DNA of 64,000 nt from Diadema setosum (taxonomy: Eukaryota; Echinodermata; Echinoidea; Diadematoida; Diadematidae). Made by a program: the position numbers and the translations under genes. The stretch covers positions 28,250,559 through 28,314,558 of the forward strand of contig CM067072.1 of NCBI GenBank assembly GCA_033980235.1. Direction: 5' to 3'. The notes beneath the pieces are model-generated. The model had not been told where the DNA came from. It saw nothing but the letters and a program-made list of their open reading frames with translations, and did not search any database. Shown here in pieces: positions 1 to 13,475 of this stretch (positions are counted from its first letter, which is position 1; every line of letters begins with the position of its first letter).

Positions 1-2830
1 TCACTCAGCAGAATGGTAAACCGAGCAACTGCTAATACCATCAAGAGACCAATATTCCACAGATAAATAAGGAAAGTTTGTCTATCGATAGTAACTATCG
101 ATTCTATCTCCTTTAGGTTCATTTGCGTATCATTTGCATGAATCCAGCATGCGAGACCTGATATCCCAATCTCTTTTCTGTTGGTAAGAGGTAGACTTGA
201 CACTACGAAGATGTATAACAAAAGAGACAATCGAGTTATTTGCAGATTTTTAGCGCGAAATATTGCCATACATTGTCATTCATGCAATCATTGTTTACCA
301 GTATTTATATCAGCTCCAAGTTTTTCAAGCTCGTGTAAAATTTGTATTAAATGCTTATTATTACGTGAAAAGAAAATATCGATTTTTGAACGCGTCCGTA
401 ACCGTACGGAAAATCATACCAGTAATTCGAAACAATTTGCAGGTTTTATATTACGTAATAATCGCGAATGGCTGTGCCTTAAATATGACCCTGAGTTAGT
501 AATGCAATGATGGATCGAAGCTATGTGTTTGAGAAATGCCATATCACTCGTGTTTGAAGAATGAGTTGTGTTTGCAAATGCAGTAATGTGATGTCATTCT
601 CGTACCCGAGTAGCGTATACATTTTTGGGAGGTTGAACCCAAGCAAGAAGATCGAGGAACATGGGTAGGCGGGAGGGGAGGGGGAAAGGGGAGAAGGAGC
701 AAAGAAAACGCAGTTATTCTTGTAAAGCGGCTGCACCAGAAAAGCCATCAGATTTTTCCAACCTCCTGTGCGAAGTGTTCCATAGTTAGTGGCAATTTAG
801 ATTGTCATCGAAAAAGACAACAACAGCAGTAGTAATCTTTATCATCATCATAAGCAACAGCAGCATGAAACTTTGATTTTAAGTACATAATTTCAAGCCG
901 ATGGTCATTTTTGTCAAATTATTGCATTAATGAGACTCATGACTTTTGCAGGATTTTGCCGGCAAGACAGTCCTCTCTATACTGCGCATATTGCGCACTT
1001 GCATGCAAACTGCAAAGCAGGTTTTCATTGAATATGAAACACCGCGCCAGGAAAAAAAAAAGTTGCGAGTTTTCTCAGATATTCCGTTGCATCAAGTGGA
1101 GACGGTCTAACAACCCAAACTGTAATATTGATTTTGATTTTGGTTTTCTGTTTTGTTTAGGGTTTTTAAACTTGCGGGGGGGGGGGGGGTGTTGAGAATG
1201 AGCTGTACCGCGCTCTGCAATCATCATCAGAAATAACTACATGTTCCCCAAAGAGGGCGCTCGTTCTAAGTTGATATACATGCCACACTTCACACGTCTC
1301 TACACGCCACCTTTTCCTGGTTTGGTATAGCACTGTTCCTCATCGATTTGTATCAATTCGAAGAATGCGATAGAACTATTATAGGGATAACGTAATTCCA
1401 CCAAAAAAAAAAAAAAAAAATGCGCAAAAAATCGGCTGTGCAGCTGTTTGGGGCCTGATGCCCGACAAGTTGCCAGTTGTTTTATACAATGTATTTGCAA
1501 GTTCAAAGGTCACACGATAATCTCAAAGTGGATAGAAGTTGCTAATTGCTTGCCAGGTTGCTCGTGATTCACTTGGCTTGCAATCAATCGCAACTTCTTC
1601 ACACGCACTGTCAACTCTGAAATTGTTGCCATTCTCTTTTCCTTCTTGTTCACCTTCTATTGTAAACCATCTAAAAAATATTGGCCTATATATGCCCAGA
1701 ATAGTATAATTGCTTAAATTCAGTTTGATCATAATCAAATAAAGTTAAACGACCCAATTTTCTTGTCTTTGTATGTTAAAATACATCATTAGGGCGCTTT
1801 GACGTCATAATGTACTCATGAACTGAATAAGGCAAAATGAGTCACTCAATGCCTTACCTGATGGGTGCTCTTTCTCATACAGTACAGATAGGGAACCGAA
1901 TTACATTCATTTTCACTGAAAAATAGTAATGCACCTTATGATGTAACTATAATGGTATGTCTGAAAAGTCCCTCGTACGTCCGGTTTTGTAAGAAATTCA
2001 TGCCTGTGTAGGAATCATTAGACTCACTCGCTGTAATGTTTCCTTCTTGATAACCAGTCGTTCCGGGAAAGCTGATGTGCGACGAATTAAATCCATGGGG
2101 AATTAACTTTTTTTTTTCGGACTCACTTGCTTCTTCGATCGTTCCTGGCGCTAGAACTGCAATTGTGTCACTGAGTGCAGCATTCGATGACCGCGTTGGG
2201 ATGTTTACAAGAATATAATGTTATAGACAAATTAACTGTGTTTTGTCGCATGAATAGGTGCAGATTATACACTGTATTAGATACAACGCGGTACACAAAA
2301 ACGGTTTGAAGCATTAAAACACAACAATAGATTAACCGTAGCCCGAGGAAAAGCAATCGCTGCTGGCTCCTCTGCATGGGCATTTTTGCCCCTAATCCTT
2401 GACTTTTGCCGGGTCAGTGTGATGAAAACATAATCGCCATTAGCTTAACATATTTCATATGTAACGTTTGGAACGTTACAGGGTCACTTTGTAAGTGTGA
2501 TGCGTGTACTCATCATGTGGTGTCAACAAGTATTAATGTGTGTTTGCCAGTAACCATTCTTTTGAAAGAAACGAATGTGACTTTGTCTGATGCGTACACT
2601 GTATTTATATTTCTGACAGCTGTAACCTCTCGGTTTATCTATTACTATCCATGGACTACAGACGATGGTATAAGATTCTCAAATATGAATGTACTACCAA
2701 CAAAATTGAACAGTATCCAATAATGCGCAATTAATGCAATATTATCTTAACTTTTATCAGCATGGCCTGCATGTGCTTGCAAGTTAAAAGTCAAGTTCTC
2801 AAAGGGAGAACCCAAATGCATTGTGTTTTC
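1..2830. other. Noncoding stretch, nothing recognised
   Basis: AT-rich DNA with only short open frames on both strands, none resembling a protein family I know. It contains a G-run near 1177-1189 and an A-run near 1401-1419. The longest open frame, 181-510 (+), has no recognisable motif and no splice context. I treat it as the intergenic flank 3' of the first dehydrogenase copy. Confidence 0.5.
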
Positions 2831-2835
2831 GTTCC

Positions 2836-2868
2836 ATCTATCTATCTATCCATCCATCCATCTATCTG

Positions 2869-2903
<35 letters not shown>

Positions 2904-2906
2904 CTA
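2836..2906. repeat. (TATC)n microsatellite
   Basis: Tandem TATC tetranucleotide, slightly interrupted by CATC and TGTC variants in its left half. Confidence 0.9.
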
Positions 2907-5900
2907 TCTTTCTCATACATGTTGATTTTCTATGATTGAAACCAATTTCATCCGACAACCTGGTACCTTCTTCTCAAATTTATATCCAGTAACGTGAAGT
3001 AATCAGTATTCTGCAGCCGCGTGGAGTCCAGATTTTGATTTTTTCTTCTGTATGATGAAATAAATATGTAAGAGTTCGATGGAATCTCCCATCGACAGAG
3101 CGCAGCAAACCTGGATGATATTTACTGGCCAGGGAGATATATATACCAGAGGTGCGGTGATTACTACGCTCTGCAGGCCAGGCATAGAACGTCACTGAGC
3201 CTCGGTGAGAGAAAGTTTGATCAGAGGCTGCTCACGAATGTTTTGGTGACTATGCAATATCGATACGGACTCGGCTCCGTTGCCAGAGTTGCAAGAGGTC
3301 GTTAGTCGTTTGTGTGAATAAATAAGATTGGTACAAATTAAAAAAAAAAGGAAAAGATATCCTAATCATCTCTGTACTTGCTCGGCGTTAGGGTCAATGT
3401 TACCACAAGCTTTGGCTCGCTGGAAAAAAAAAAAAACCCAAGACATTAATATATCTGCGGATTTTTTTTTTTGTTTGTTTTTTGTTTGTTTTTTTAGTTT
3501 GTTCTTTGGCGGGTTCATTTCCATTTCTAAGAGATCTAAATGTTTATGCCCTAGTCATAACGTGAATGGCATAAGTGTAATAACATCAATGCATTTGAGA
3601 AAATAATTATGCAAATGAAATTGCTCTGCGGATGCTGCGCCTATGCCCAGTAGCTGCTCTCCAATGGACTGAATGTTCGATTCATGAATTACAGTATCGA
3701 GTGAAAAAACAAACAAACAGAATTCCTCAATTAAAAAAAATCCTGTATACGGCTACTGATATGCGTATGTGACAACTGGCAAAAGGGTCAAAGGTCACTT
3801 GTTGGTATTGATTGTGACGTAAAAACAACTTGGCTTTTCCTGTGACTAATCATTATCCGAGTGGGTCTTTCATAATCGTTCTTGCCTCTTTTTCTCCGTT
3901 ACTTCTGCTGATATTGTTTTTTTTTTCTGAAGACCCACAATGTTCAAATGAAATTTCGGGAACTAGAATCTGTGCTGACTAATATTGTTGGAAAGTCTAT
4001 CTCAAAATCGAGTGGTTTCTTGTGTAATACTTTACATTCCATCATATTCTTTTTTTATTTTGTTTCTATCCGAAACCTCTTAAATTATGACTGTAAGATC
4101 GGCTGCCTACGTGTATATAGTGTTACGAGAAAATATTTTTGTACATATCATTATATTGATTACTTAGTAGTGTGTAGATGCAAAGAACGTGAAATTTTAA
4201 CACAGAGAGATATAGAGGAACAAATTTCTGGGCTACTCTTGCACATGTAATGCAATATAGGCAATAGGGAAAATAATAGGTGTAAAATGAACGAGCAGCA
4301 CTCTTACTAAATATCGTATGTATTGAGACTTACTATATTATAGACTATCTAAAAACGAAGAAGCCTTTAAATGTATTATATTGATACACATGCAAGATAC
4401 AAAAGTGTCAAATTGTAACAACGAATAAAACGAAATCGAATATATTGTTTAATCATTGTCAAAAAATGGTCTTTTCTTTGTGAAGCGTATTAGTCATCTC
4501 CCGCTGTTAACCTCCCTTTGTGCTTCTCTTTCTCCCTCTCTCTCTCTTTCTCTGTCTCTCTCTCTCTCTTTCTCTCTGCATGTATAAATGATTATTTATT
4601 GTTTTATTTGGTGGTGCTGAACACAAGAGTAGTCACACCTCTCTCCCCGTTTCCAAATGCAACGAACGCGGCGAAACATAATCATTAATGATTAATTATT
4701 GATTACTGATTATTGATCACTGATGATGGACACAAGTCAAACGGCGAAGGTCACGCTTGTGAGATGAGAATTATGGTCTCTCACCTCACTGGTCCTAGCC
4801 TGTCAAAACTCCCTCCAGACAGATTGAAAATAACGCACACTTCATACGATTGTCAGTTTTCTAGTTTTGTATTCTTTATTCAGCCACTTGTCAGACTCAT
4901 AAAGCAGAAATCCATTCATTTGAAACAAAAAAAAAAAAGGCACAAGGCGTTATACATGTCGCTACCGTCATTCGACAAATAACATTAACTGGGTTCCTGT
5001 TTTTTTTTTTCTTTGTCTTTTTTTTTTCTCGTTATATATCAGGATTTGGTCTACAAAATAGAGCGTTATGCAAGACCATAACCGAGCTAACTCCCACTTT
5101 ACAGGATTATCGTGATAGATCGCATATCATATTTCTATTTTTATTTTCTTTGTGTGTGGAGGCCTCGCAGTACTTTAAAATCTATATTCTAATATGGTTC
5201 ATCAATATTACGAGTGTGGCACTTTAGAGTTTCTGCTTTCCAGGATGAAGGCCAATGAGGTCTACAAATGTATGAGTATTGCCATCAATCAACCCTTTAA
5301 CTTCCATTCAACCTTTGCCACAAAAGCAATCTCCCCTAATTGTGGTGACGATGGAGATTATCGCACTACAAAAGTAGCCCTAACACCTTGCATGAATTCA
5401 ATCTCGCCACTGAAGTAGCGCCAAATAATTTTATTCTACGTCCAATTCTAAAAGTATAACTACGGCGACGATTACATTCATCTGATGATTCCAGACAAAA
5501 ATGTCACCCAATGGCGAAAAAAAAAAGTTTGTATTTACATTGAATAGGCCTTACAAAATAGGTACAATTATCATACATCGAACGTCATCCCGATTTTCAT
5601 GACCTAATGGAAAGTAATGTAACTGAATACTCTTATCAACCACACCCGTTGTCTCGGGAATATTGAGCATATCATGCTGGAGTCAAATTAAACAAAAACA
5701 TGATCACTATTTCTACTTTGTTCTAAAACAACATAACGTGTCTGACTGCAAAAAAAAAAAACAACAAAAACAAACACAAAAAAAAACAAGCTTTAGGAGC
5801 AAAGTCTAAAGTGTCGAGTATGCAATATTGATCAGTGCAAAATCACAAGAACGAAAACACGCTAACTTTGTACAATCTACCAGCAAAAACATTAAAGAAA

Positions 5901-6460
5901 TAATTACAACAACAAAAATGTTTAAATTATCACATTAGATGCATATATAGGGTTCAGGTGTATTGAAAAAAATAACACCCTACCGTACACAAATTTTGCA
6001 ATAAGGGCGCAATATAAGGAAATATCACTAAGTTTCTCGATAAACCATCACCGTGGCGGCTTTTTGTAGAAACGGTTCTTAAAGAAACTATTGTTCACAT
6101 TTTTTATATTTTACAATAATTAACATTGATAATTCTGATTAACATTTTCATGTTGGTTATTTTTATTCCTAACTCACGTTTTATTAATTCATACAATGTA
6201 TTTTGAAGCACTCAATTTTTTTTTTTTCATCTGCAAATTCTAACAACGATGCTAAAATTGGACATGGCAAGATCGGTCATCATCACATGAAGAAACCCAG
6301 CACAAATAATATCATGTGCCGGTATACATTTCATTTCAATTTCTCGAATTTCATTCAGCTGGTGCGAGGGTGGTTCCTAAATAGTTATTCATGCAAACGT
6401 GACGTTATTCTACAAACGATTGGAACCTTGAAAGCGGCACACAGATGTCCAGATAATCAA
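2907..6460. other. Noncoding stretch with simple-sequence tracts
   Basis: No gene is recognised. The stretch holds many A- and T-runs (for example 3341-3350, 3466-3495, 5751-5790) and a CT-rich tract at about 4524-4577. Open frames such as 3948-4250 and 6203-6538 (+) are short, AT-driven and without motifs. Confidence 0.45.
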
Positions 6461-6469
6461 CTTGTCATG

Positions 6470-7040
6470 TCGAAATCCAGTAGGAAGGAGATCTTTGATC
6501 AGAACTGGATCCCGTCGTGTCTACATCCTACAGAATAGATCATTACAGATGACAAGATCTCGGATCTAGTCATGTCAACATACTGTAGAAGAGAAAATCA
6601 AATGACAAGATTTCAGAATCCAACATGTTTATATACATCAATTTCAAGAGATGATCAGATGACAAGATATTGGATCTCGTCATATCTCCATCCCTGAGAA
6701 TAGATGATTAGATTAGATATCAGATCTTGCCATGCCTACATCCTGGAGGAAATATGACCAGATGACTAGGGCTTGGATCTTGCCATGTCTACATCAATTA
6801 AAAGAGATCATCAGATGACAAGATCAAGGATGTCGTCCTGGCTACATCCTTTAAAAAAATGACATAATGGTTATAGACTAAAAACATGTCATCTGATTAT
6901 CTATATTCGTGCGGACGTATTCGACATAACGAGATCGTAGATCTCTTCATCTAATCATCTGTTCTACGGAATGTTGACTTGACGAGATCCGAAATCTTGT
7001 AATTTAGTCATATTTAGATATGACGATATAAAAGATCTTG
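6470..7040. repeat. Degenerate minisatellite built on GATGACAAGAT
   Basis: A diverged tandem array with a period of about 60-65 bp. Each unit carries a form of ATGACAAGAT, then GGATCT.GTCATG, then a CTACATCC block and AGA.GATCATCAG. From about 6880 the same words appear as their reverse complement (AGATCTTGTCATG, CATCTGATTAT). The array therefore changes orientation and could fold back on itself. Confidence 0.7.
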
Positions 7041-7079
7041 TCATGCTTGTGGTCTGATCATCGGTGATCTATCACTTGG

Positions 7080-7200
7080 TCTCCTCACCTCGTCTAATAC
7101 CCATTTAGTCTCAACCCACATGGTCTAATCCTGTTTCGTCTATAACCAGTTCGTCTAATGACCATTTAGTCCAGTTGCCACTTAGCCTCATTACCAGTTG
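7080..7200. repeat. Short-period repeat of GTCTAAT / CCATTTAGTCT
   Basis: Alternating words of the type CGTCTAAT, CCATTTAGTCT, CCAGTTCGTCTAAT recur every 12-26 bases. This is a low-complexity tandem array directly next to the preceding minisatellite. Confidence 0.65.
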
Positions 7201-7215
7201 GCCTATATACTTCTA

Positions 7216-7867
7216 TAACTTCCACAAGATCTGAAATCTTGTCATCTCATTTTTTTTCCTACTCGATGTCAACATGGCGAGTTGATTTACCTGGACATCT
7301 GAGTGGCATTTTTAAGCTTCCATACACACGGGTTGCAAAAATCGCGGATACAAAAATCAAAGGGGCACTTATTCAAAGGGGGCTGTAAAGGTAATTCAAA
7401 ACATCCCCCACCCTTCGATACTTCCCCTTTTATCAAACAATCTGCAGGAACATTACACAAGCCAACAAAAAACCACTATGCGACTTGGTATTCTAGAGAT
7501 TTCCATCATGTTGCATACGTGTATCCTTTTCAAAAACACGGATTGGTACCATTCAAACTTTTATTTTATCATGTCATTTTGTTTGTTGTTGGAATCATAC
7601 AAAAGCCAGCATTTCACTAGAAATACGGGGGGAAAGCTACCTCTCGTCAACATTGCGCAGTGGCGTATGAAGTACAAAATCAGTAGAATATGACTCTTGA
7701 GATACGTGCGCGAGAATGACCGCGTGTATTAATTGTGGACGTCTCAGATCTGAGACATCTAAAATGCTGGCAGTCTTTCGCGAACACACACACACACACA
7801 CACACACACCTATACGCGAACACATACGTGCAAAATTAAAAGGCAATTGTTACAACAACCATATAAC
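7216..7867. other. 3' flank of dehydrogenase copy 1, with (CA)n
   Basis: Noncoding DNA downstream of copy 1 in its direction of transcription. It contains a (CA)n tract at about 7784-7809. A minus-strand AATAAA at 7565-7560, about 400 nt past the stop codon, is a candidate polyadenylation signal. No protein-coding content is recognised. Confidence 0.4.
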
Positions 7868-7966
7868 CCTGCGCTTGGGAGTCGAACTTTGCAGCATAAT
7901 CTTATATTTATGAGTCCGGAGCGATATCCACAGCACCATGCCAGCCTATTGTGCTATACAGCAACG
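7868..7966 (-). repeat. tRNA-derived SINE head in the 3' UTR of copy 1
   Basis: Read on the minus strand this has a tRNA-like layout: an A-box-like TGGCATGGTGCTGTGG near 7955-7930, then about 40 nt later a B-box-like AGTTCGACTCCC near 7881-7870. It starts only a few bases past the stop codon of copy 1. Related heads occupy the same position in copies 2 and 3, so the insertion predates the gene duplications. Confidence 0.65.
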
Positions 7967-7969
7967 TGC

Positions 7970-10511
7970 TCACGATTTCAAAAAGTAATCCCCAGTCACG
8001 TCGTCCCCGGTGGGATCCTTGAACCTTTCCGCAACCAGCTTTCTCGACTTCTCGCTGGTCTGGTACCGGAGGTGCGGTCTTTCCGAGTCCAGCGCTTCCT
8101 CCACTACATCGACTATTTCGGACGCTGTCTGCGCCCCGCCGGCGACCGTCAACATGGTCTCCCTGCGCTCCCATATCATCCTGTACATTTCGCGCGTTTT
8201 TTCGTCCACCCTCGGATCGTCCATTTGCTCGCGGAGAACGTCGCTCACATCTGGATTGGTCAGGACGTCGGTTTCAACAGGTCCCGGCTGAACGGTGCTT
8301 ACCCTGCAAGAAAGGGAAAGTGAGAGGGGGAGGGAGAGAGAGAACATACGGTGAGGTAACGAATGACATACCTTACTAATATACCTGACGATACCTAACT
8401 AGTAAGAATGTACAGAAGCAATTATACTGTGCGTAATAAGAATCATAGATATCTTTATTACTTCATTTTTCTGAATCGTTATCTTTGCAACAATAATTAT
8501 CGTGACATTAAGAGGATGATGAATATATTAACGTTCTGACAGAAGTAGCAATAATGCCAGAACAGCTGTTGTAACATTGCTATTGTTGTGGATATGTACG
8601 TAATGTATCACATACATATCTATACTATATGGTAATATACTAAATTCAAACGGTGAGAAACTTTCGCAAAGACGTGAAGTGGCCTGAAAGGATGGTATAA
8701 CTGAGGGAAAGGGCACAGCAACATTATGTCAGTATGTATTGAAAGTTTCGTTCTTACCAAACGTTGGAATGCCGCAGGGACATGGCCAAGCATTCAGAGA
8801 ACCCCTCGAGCGCAAACTTGGACGACCCGTACATGTCGTAAAACATCACGCCTATAGGGAAACGCAGACGAGAGAACAGCGTAATTTTTCATTCACTGTG
8901 GCCTTATTTATCAAGACTTGCAGCTTAGCGTTGAAGTATAAACAATGATCCCTAATAGTCCCTCCTCCCCGGCGGTCATTTTGATGACCTGGAGGTGTTA
9001 TAGATAGAGCGGCAACTCTTCGTCATCAATGCAAACACAATATGTTTGGGTTTTACAGCATTACGACGGGATGTCTAACATTCATCCACGTTTGGCACCA
9101 CTCTAACTCCAAGACAAAATTTGGGGACAAAGAACAAGTTTAGAACCGTTCAGGAAAGGATTCGAAGTTGTACAAGCGTATTTGTGTTTTACTCGTATAA
9201 TGCGAAAATCTGAAATGAAAATTGGTCCTCTCAAAAACTGAATATTTTCCGTAATGGCGGTTGATAAGTGACATTGCTCGATTATACGTCAAGAAATATG
9301 TCATCACCACTTTGAACACATTATTCCAACACTAACGAAAGGCTTCTCACCAATAATTCCCGCCAATGAAGATATGTTAATGATCCGGCCCGTCCTCCGC
9401 CGCTTCATGTGCGGAATCACTTCCTGGGTCATCCGAACGACCCCAAAGAAATTGGTGTCGAACATCCTCTTGAAGGTAGAAATGCTCGTCACTTCTGCAA
9501 TACTCATGCCGGAAATGCCCGCGTTGTTCACTGACGGAATAAAAAGAAAGAAAAAAAAAAAAGGAGTTTATGATAGTAAAGGCAATTCAAAGGAAAATTT
9601 CACTATCAAACGATCAAGAAGACCTTGATAAGACGAGTAGGGTCAACCGAACGGGGCAGTCTGTCAAGTCTATCATAAGAAAATTATATAGTTTTGAAAT
9701 GGTATAGTTTAACAATGAACAGACTTTTATGCAACAATTAATTTTTAATCCACACATCTTAAAAACTAGACATGGAGCTAGATGACGTGTGATATGCCTC
9801 CGCAATACATCATCATTCTCTCAACATAATAACATCTTGATAATGAGAGACGACAGTTTCACATGATTGACAAAAAGTAGAAATGACTTGTTTGAAAATT
9901 TGACGACACAGCCGAAAATGTGTTGAGTGGTTAGACAAGTCAGTATCAATGGTACCTCAATACATTCCTGGAACAAAATTTCGTGTAATCTTGGACCACA
10001 TACCCTACAACTTTCTTCATGTAATCACTGCCTTGTAATATCGAAGGTGGAATTTTAACACTTCCCCTTGACATTTGACCCCATGATCCAAATCTTTTCC
10101 TACAAAATTTTTGTGCGGTGACGTCCTTTTTTGTTTAAATTGGCAATGACCTCTTGATGAAAGGACTTCCATACTATTGATCACGAAAAGTGATTATTGA
10201 CAACACTCTGTGTACAAACGCAGAGTACAGTTTCCCTATGACATACCTAACACATCTATTTGTCCATGGTTATCCAAGATATGAGAGACCGTTTCCACGA
10301 TTGTTTCTTCCTTTGTGACGTCAAGCTCTCGGATGAAGAGGGTTTTATTGAGGGCGTTCCCTGCCGCCGCTTCCAGTTTGCCTTTCTTGGACATGTTCCT
10401 CATAGTCGCGTAGACGATCAGCGGGTCCTTGGCGCGCTGGGCCAGTCGTTGAGCGGTCACCAGCCCGATACCGGAAGAGCAACCAGTAACGAGCGCTATT
10501 CGAGACGCCAT
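7970..10511 (-). CDS. Short-chain dehydrogenase (retinol dehydrogenase 8 / 17-beta-HSD1-like), copy 1
   Basis: Four coding exons: 10511-10247, 9530-9351, 8851-8758, 8303-7970 (265, 180, 94 and 334 nt). They join in frame to 290 residues plus TGA. Every junction is GT-AG, with intron phases 1, 1 and 2. The protein starts MASRIALVTGCSSGIG, a Rossmann TGxxxGIG cofactor loop at residues 9-16. An Arg at 38 suggests NADP(H) preference by analogy with RDH8 and HSD17B1. NNAG lies at 90-93, catalytic Asn at 115 (TNFFG), Ser at 143, and Tyr156-x3-Lys160 (YGSSK). PGPVET follows the last junction. Family members reduce retinal or keto-steroids, but the substrate here is inferred only from family resemblance. 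Length is slightly below vertebrate RDH8 (about 310). No signal peptide or membrane helix is evident. The start is fixed by the Rossmann strand and by an upstream splice acceptor 4 nt before the ATG. All key residues are intact, so this is probably a working gene. Confidence 0.93.
9767..10130. repeat. Element remnant in intron 1 of copy 1 ('cctccgc' repeat family)
   Basis: The stretch starts with ATATGCCTCCGCAATACATC and contains TTGACATTTGACCCCATGAT, words shared with the long element at 45736-47051. The same insertion lies in intron 1 of copy 2 (about 19070-20050). It therefore entered the ancestral gene before at least one duplication and later lost sequence here. Confidence 0.55.
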
Positions 10512-10927
10512 GGTTCTGATAAAACAAGATTAATCTTTATCACAGAGATATAGTCCTCTCTCATGGTACATTTTTGTTTGAATTGTTGAATTAATGGATG
10601 ACCCCTGACTGGGACTACGTGGTAAGAACAGCTCGATCATGTCGGCCTATACCGTGTGATCATAACAGGACTAATAAAGCATTTATTGTTGCAGGTATCT
10701 CAGCTCATGAAACAGCTCATAGGTGAGCAAAAACTAGAAAAGGGAATACTTATGCAGTTGTTCTTGCAGCGCCGCCCACAGGATGTAGGGGCCTACACCC
10801 AATTCTCTGTTCTGCAAGTGAATCCTCATCACTGTTTGACCTCACCGACAATAGCAGATAGGATCGTATCGGGACAATTACCCCCAGAGGGCAATCACCC
10901 CCCCCCCCCCCCCGCAAAATGTTGATT

Positions 10928-11045
10928 AGTGATATAAGGTAAGAGTAAAGATTAGACTTTGGGTTAGGTTTAGGGTTAATATAGTTTGGGTTAGGGTTAA
11001 GAGTAGGTTCAGGATTAGGGTCAGGGGAAGGGTCCGGGGTATATT
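10928..11045 (+). repeat. Degenerate interstitial TTAGGG-like tract
   Basis: Repeated GGGTTAGG, TTTAGGGTTA and TTAGGGTCAGG words, interrupted by diverged hexamers, suggest a decayed internal telomere-like array. Similar words occur at 19526-19560 and, in the opposite orientation, at 20936-21040. Confidence 0.6.
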
Positions 11046-13235
11046 GCCCAGGGGGGTTATTGCCCTAGAGCCGATAGGATCATTGAAGCGCACGTATAGT
11101 CCACCGGAGCGGGATACCATGTTATCCAGATCAGTTCCCCTCCGTCTGGGGGATCCGCTCAAGCACAGGGCGCTGACTTTGTGGGTAAGATCGCCTCCTT
11201 GACAGAACTTGTTCGCTAACTATCAACGAAGTCCTGTTAGGCAACTACTGTTACGCAGCCGTTTATAGGGCAACGAAGGTCAACTGACTCCATTTCATCA
11301 TTATGTCGTAACAAAAGTTCATACCAAATTGGGGGATCGCTCCTTAACTGTTTGTCCATGCAGGTAGGCAGGCCTACATGTATACGTAGATCGGAATAAA
11401 TTGCCATTAGATATTTGGGAAAATCACAATATTGATGTATTCAAAGTGGAGCTAGGAGAACACATTTTATATCTAATTTTCCGAAGTTGTAGTTTGTTTA
11501 TTTTACCTTGTTTTTACGCATTGATTTCGATTTGTATCATTTTCAATTTCACTTCTTTCAGGCGATTTCTGTAGACTTCTGTAGATTTGTATTATTTCTA
11601 TCATTGTTATTATTATCATTAGAATAGGGGTATATTTGATTTTCCATCCGAGGCTTTTCAAGGGGTATGTCTTCTCTCTCTCTCTCCCTCTCTCTCTCTC
11701 TCTCATTTGGAATCCTAGTTAGGAAATATCTTGAAAATCATGCAAAAGAAAAATATAAAATCCTTGAATCAAATTCCTGAAATCAACCCTATAGCTTTGT
11801 TAGCTTATTCCTCAGTGCATGATTATTTGATTTTAGAAGTAGGAAATTATAGAAGATTTTAGATAGATTTCAGAAGTGGAAACATTGGCACATAGACTTG
11901 AATGACAACTTACCTGAGATAAGAAGTACGTTAAACAATGTTCTGGATTTAGGGGGAGTTGGGTGGGGTGGGGGGGGGGGAGGGGGTCTCTAAGACAGGA
12001 AAAGGGAGAGGGGGTGGGGGAGTTCATAAATTTTAACAATCCTGAGATATATGGGGGTGGGTGCTTTCAAGTGAAGGGAGGGAATGAACATATAGGCGTA
12101 CCCAAAAAGATACCGAGGGCCCGGGCAGGGGCTAAAAGGCCGTACTCAAAGCTAGGACTGATCAAGAGAAAAAAGTCAAGTTCGCTTACCTGAATAGTAT
12201 ATTACACGAAAGACGTCAAATCTTTCTTGTGCATAATATATTTCATGAAATTTTAAAATGTGTCTCGCTAGGAGGAAGAAGAAGCATGGGTGAGACCTAT
12301 AACGCACGTCTATTTGTTAATATTAATGGTAATAACAGCAATGAAAATAACAATAATAATATTATATTCTTTAGGAAGGATAGCGTCTTTAGTGTTACCA
12401 TTGCTCTTATACCAGAAGGTCCTCATTTTTATACCCTCAAATTGCCACGCCTACTCATTTATACACCTAGTGGGTCAAGAGCTAGGGACGTACAACTGTA
12501 GTGGGTAAATCGAACAAATTAATGTTTTCAATGGGAATGTTCAAATACACGTATGTATTCATAGATTTACCGGATTAAGTTTTGATCGTAAGTTGCATAT
12601 TTTCGGTCACTCAAATGAATATGAGAAAGGAAACTTACCAAAACCAAACTCAATGTCAATTATTATTCGAGCTCCCCTTTCATTCTCTATCTGATCTGAG
12701 TCCCTCTCTCTCCCTCTCTCTCAACTTTCTCTCTTTCCAGGGTATGACCATGGACCGTCAGTTTTTCTACCTCCATGGTATGACTGAATGAGTGATCTAT
12801 ACCTATATATACTTGGGTGAGTCGCGTGAAAGGGGTACCTTGTATAAGAGTCGATGTAAACCTATCTGCTACCTCGACAAAACGGGTATGGGTACACTGA
12901 TGAGGTCATCCATTGACCGTTATTATCCCATAACGAGCCAGCCGTGTGTGCTGTCTGCACATCAGGCCCATAGCTCTGTATACACGAAGAAGATACGTAG
13001 TATGCATTCCGTGTATACATGACTGTATGTACCATAATAAAATGGAGCTTGTAGCTCCATGTTGTAGTATAGGCCGTCTGATTGTTGCATCATTGTGTAT
13101 GTAATGTATATCATGTACCATTATATTCATACTATAACATTTCTATGGTCATACAAAAGAGACTAGTACCCCCTTGTTCGTAATTACATTGTACTAGCAT
13201 ACTGTCTGTACCGATGTACAGTAGTCATGTGTAGG

Positions 13236-13345
13236 CCCTACCGGCGGGATTCCGACCTGGGAAACGGAAGGGCGAAGGTCGCCAGCATGGCACGTGTTTC
13301 GCATGCATACATCAATAAGCAGTCTGGAACCTGAGCTATGACCGG
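13236..13345 (-). repeat. tRNA-derived SINE remnant in leader intron of copy 1
   Basis: On the minus strand, a TCATAGCTCAGGTTCCAGACT head near 13342-13320 is followed by an AGGTCGGAATCCCGCC B-box-like block near 13260-13245. The words GACCTGGGAAACGGAAGG and GTTTCGCATG recur at about 38530-38600 at the matching position of copy 3. This is a pre-duplication insertion. Confidence 0.5.
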
Positions 13346-13475
13346 CTAGGGCCTACTCAACATAGCATTACACATGGATTTGTATCCCAACGCCGTGAAA
13401 TACCGTTGTAAATGTTTTGATTCACTTATCCACTACTGTAGCCTAGGGCCTACTAACAGCCAATAGCAAGCATAC

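Larger units (their letters stand above)
10512..13475 (-). other. Predicted leader intron of copy 1
   Basis: The acceptor TTTTATCAG lies at about 10524-10516, leaving AACC before the ATG. The matching donor GTATG is at 13475 downward. The interval has no coding content. It holds a C-run at 10899-10914, a CT tract near 11659-11705, a G-run near 11969-11980 and a second CT tract near 12700-12738. Open frames in it have no recognisable motif. Confidence 0.5.

Noticed and set aside
7847..8323. Long plus-strand open frame of 158 codons
   Set aside because: It is antisense to coding exon 4 of dehydrogenase copy 1; similar antisense frames lie over the same exon in copies 2 and 3. They arise from the codon bias of the real gene.
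8304..8347. Extension of exon 4 of copy 1 upstream to an in-frame ATG at 8347
   Set aside because: A CAG acceptor precedes 8303, and the upstream CT-rich stretch translates to a Leu/Ser run that is not conserved in copies 2 and 3.
10928..11045. TTAGGG-like repeats as a chromosome end
   Set aside because: The hexamers are irregular, short and surrounded by gene introns; two similar tracts lie in different orientations. This is an interstitial remnant at most.
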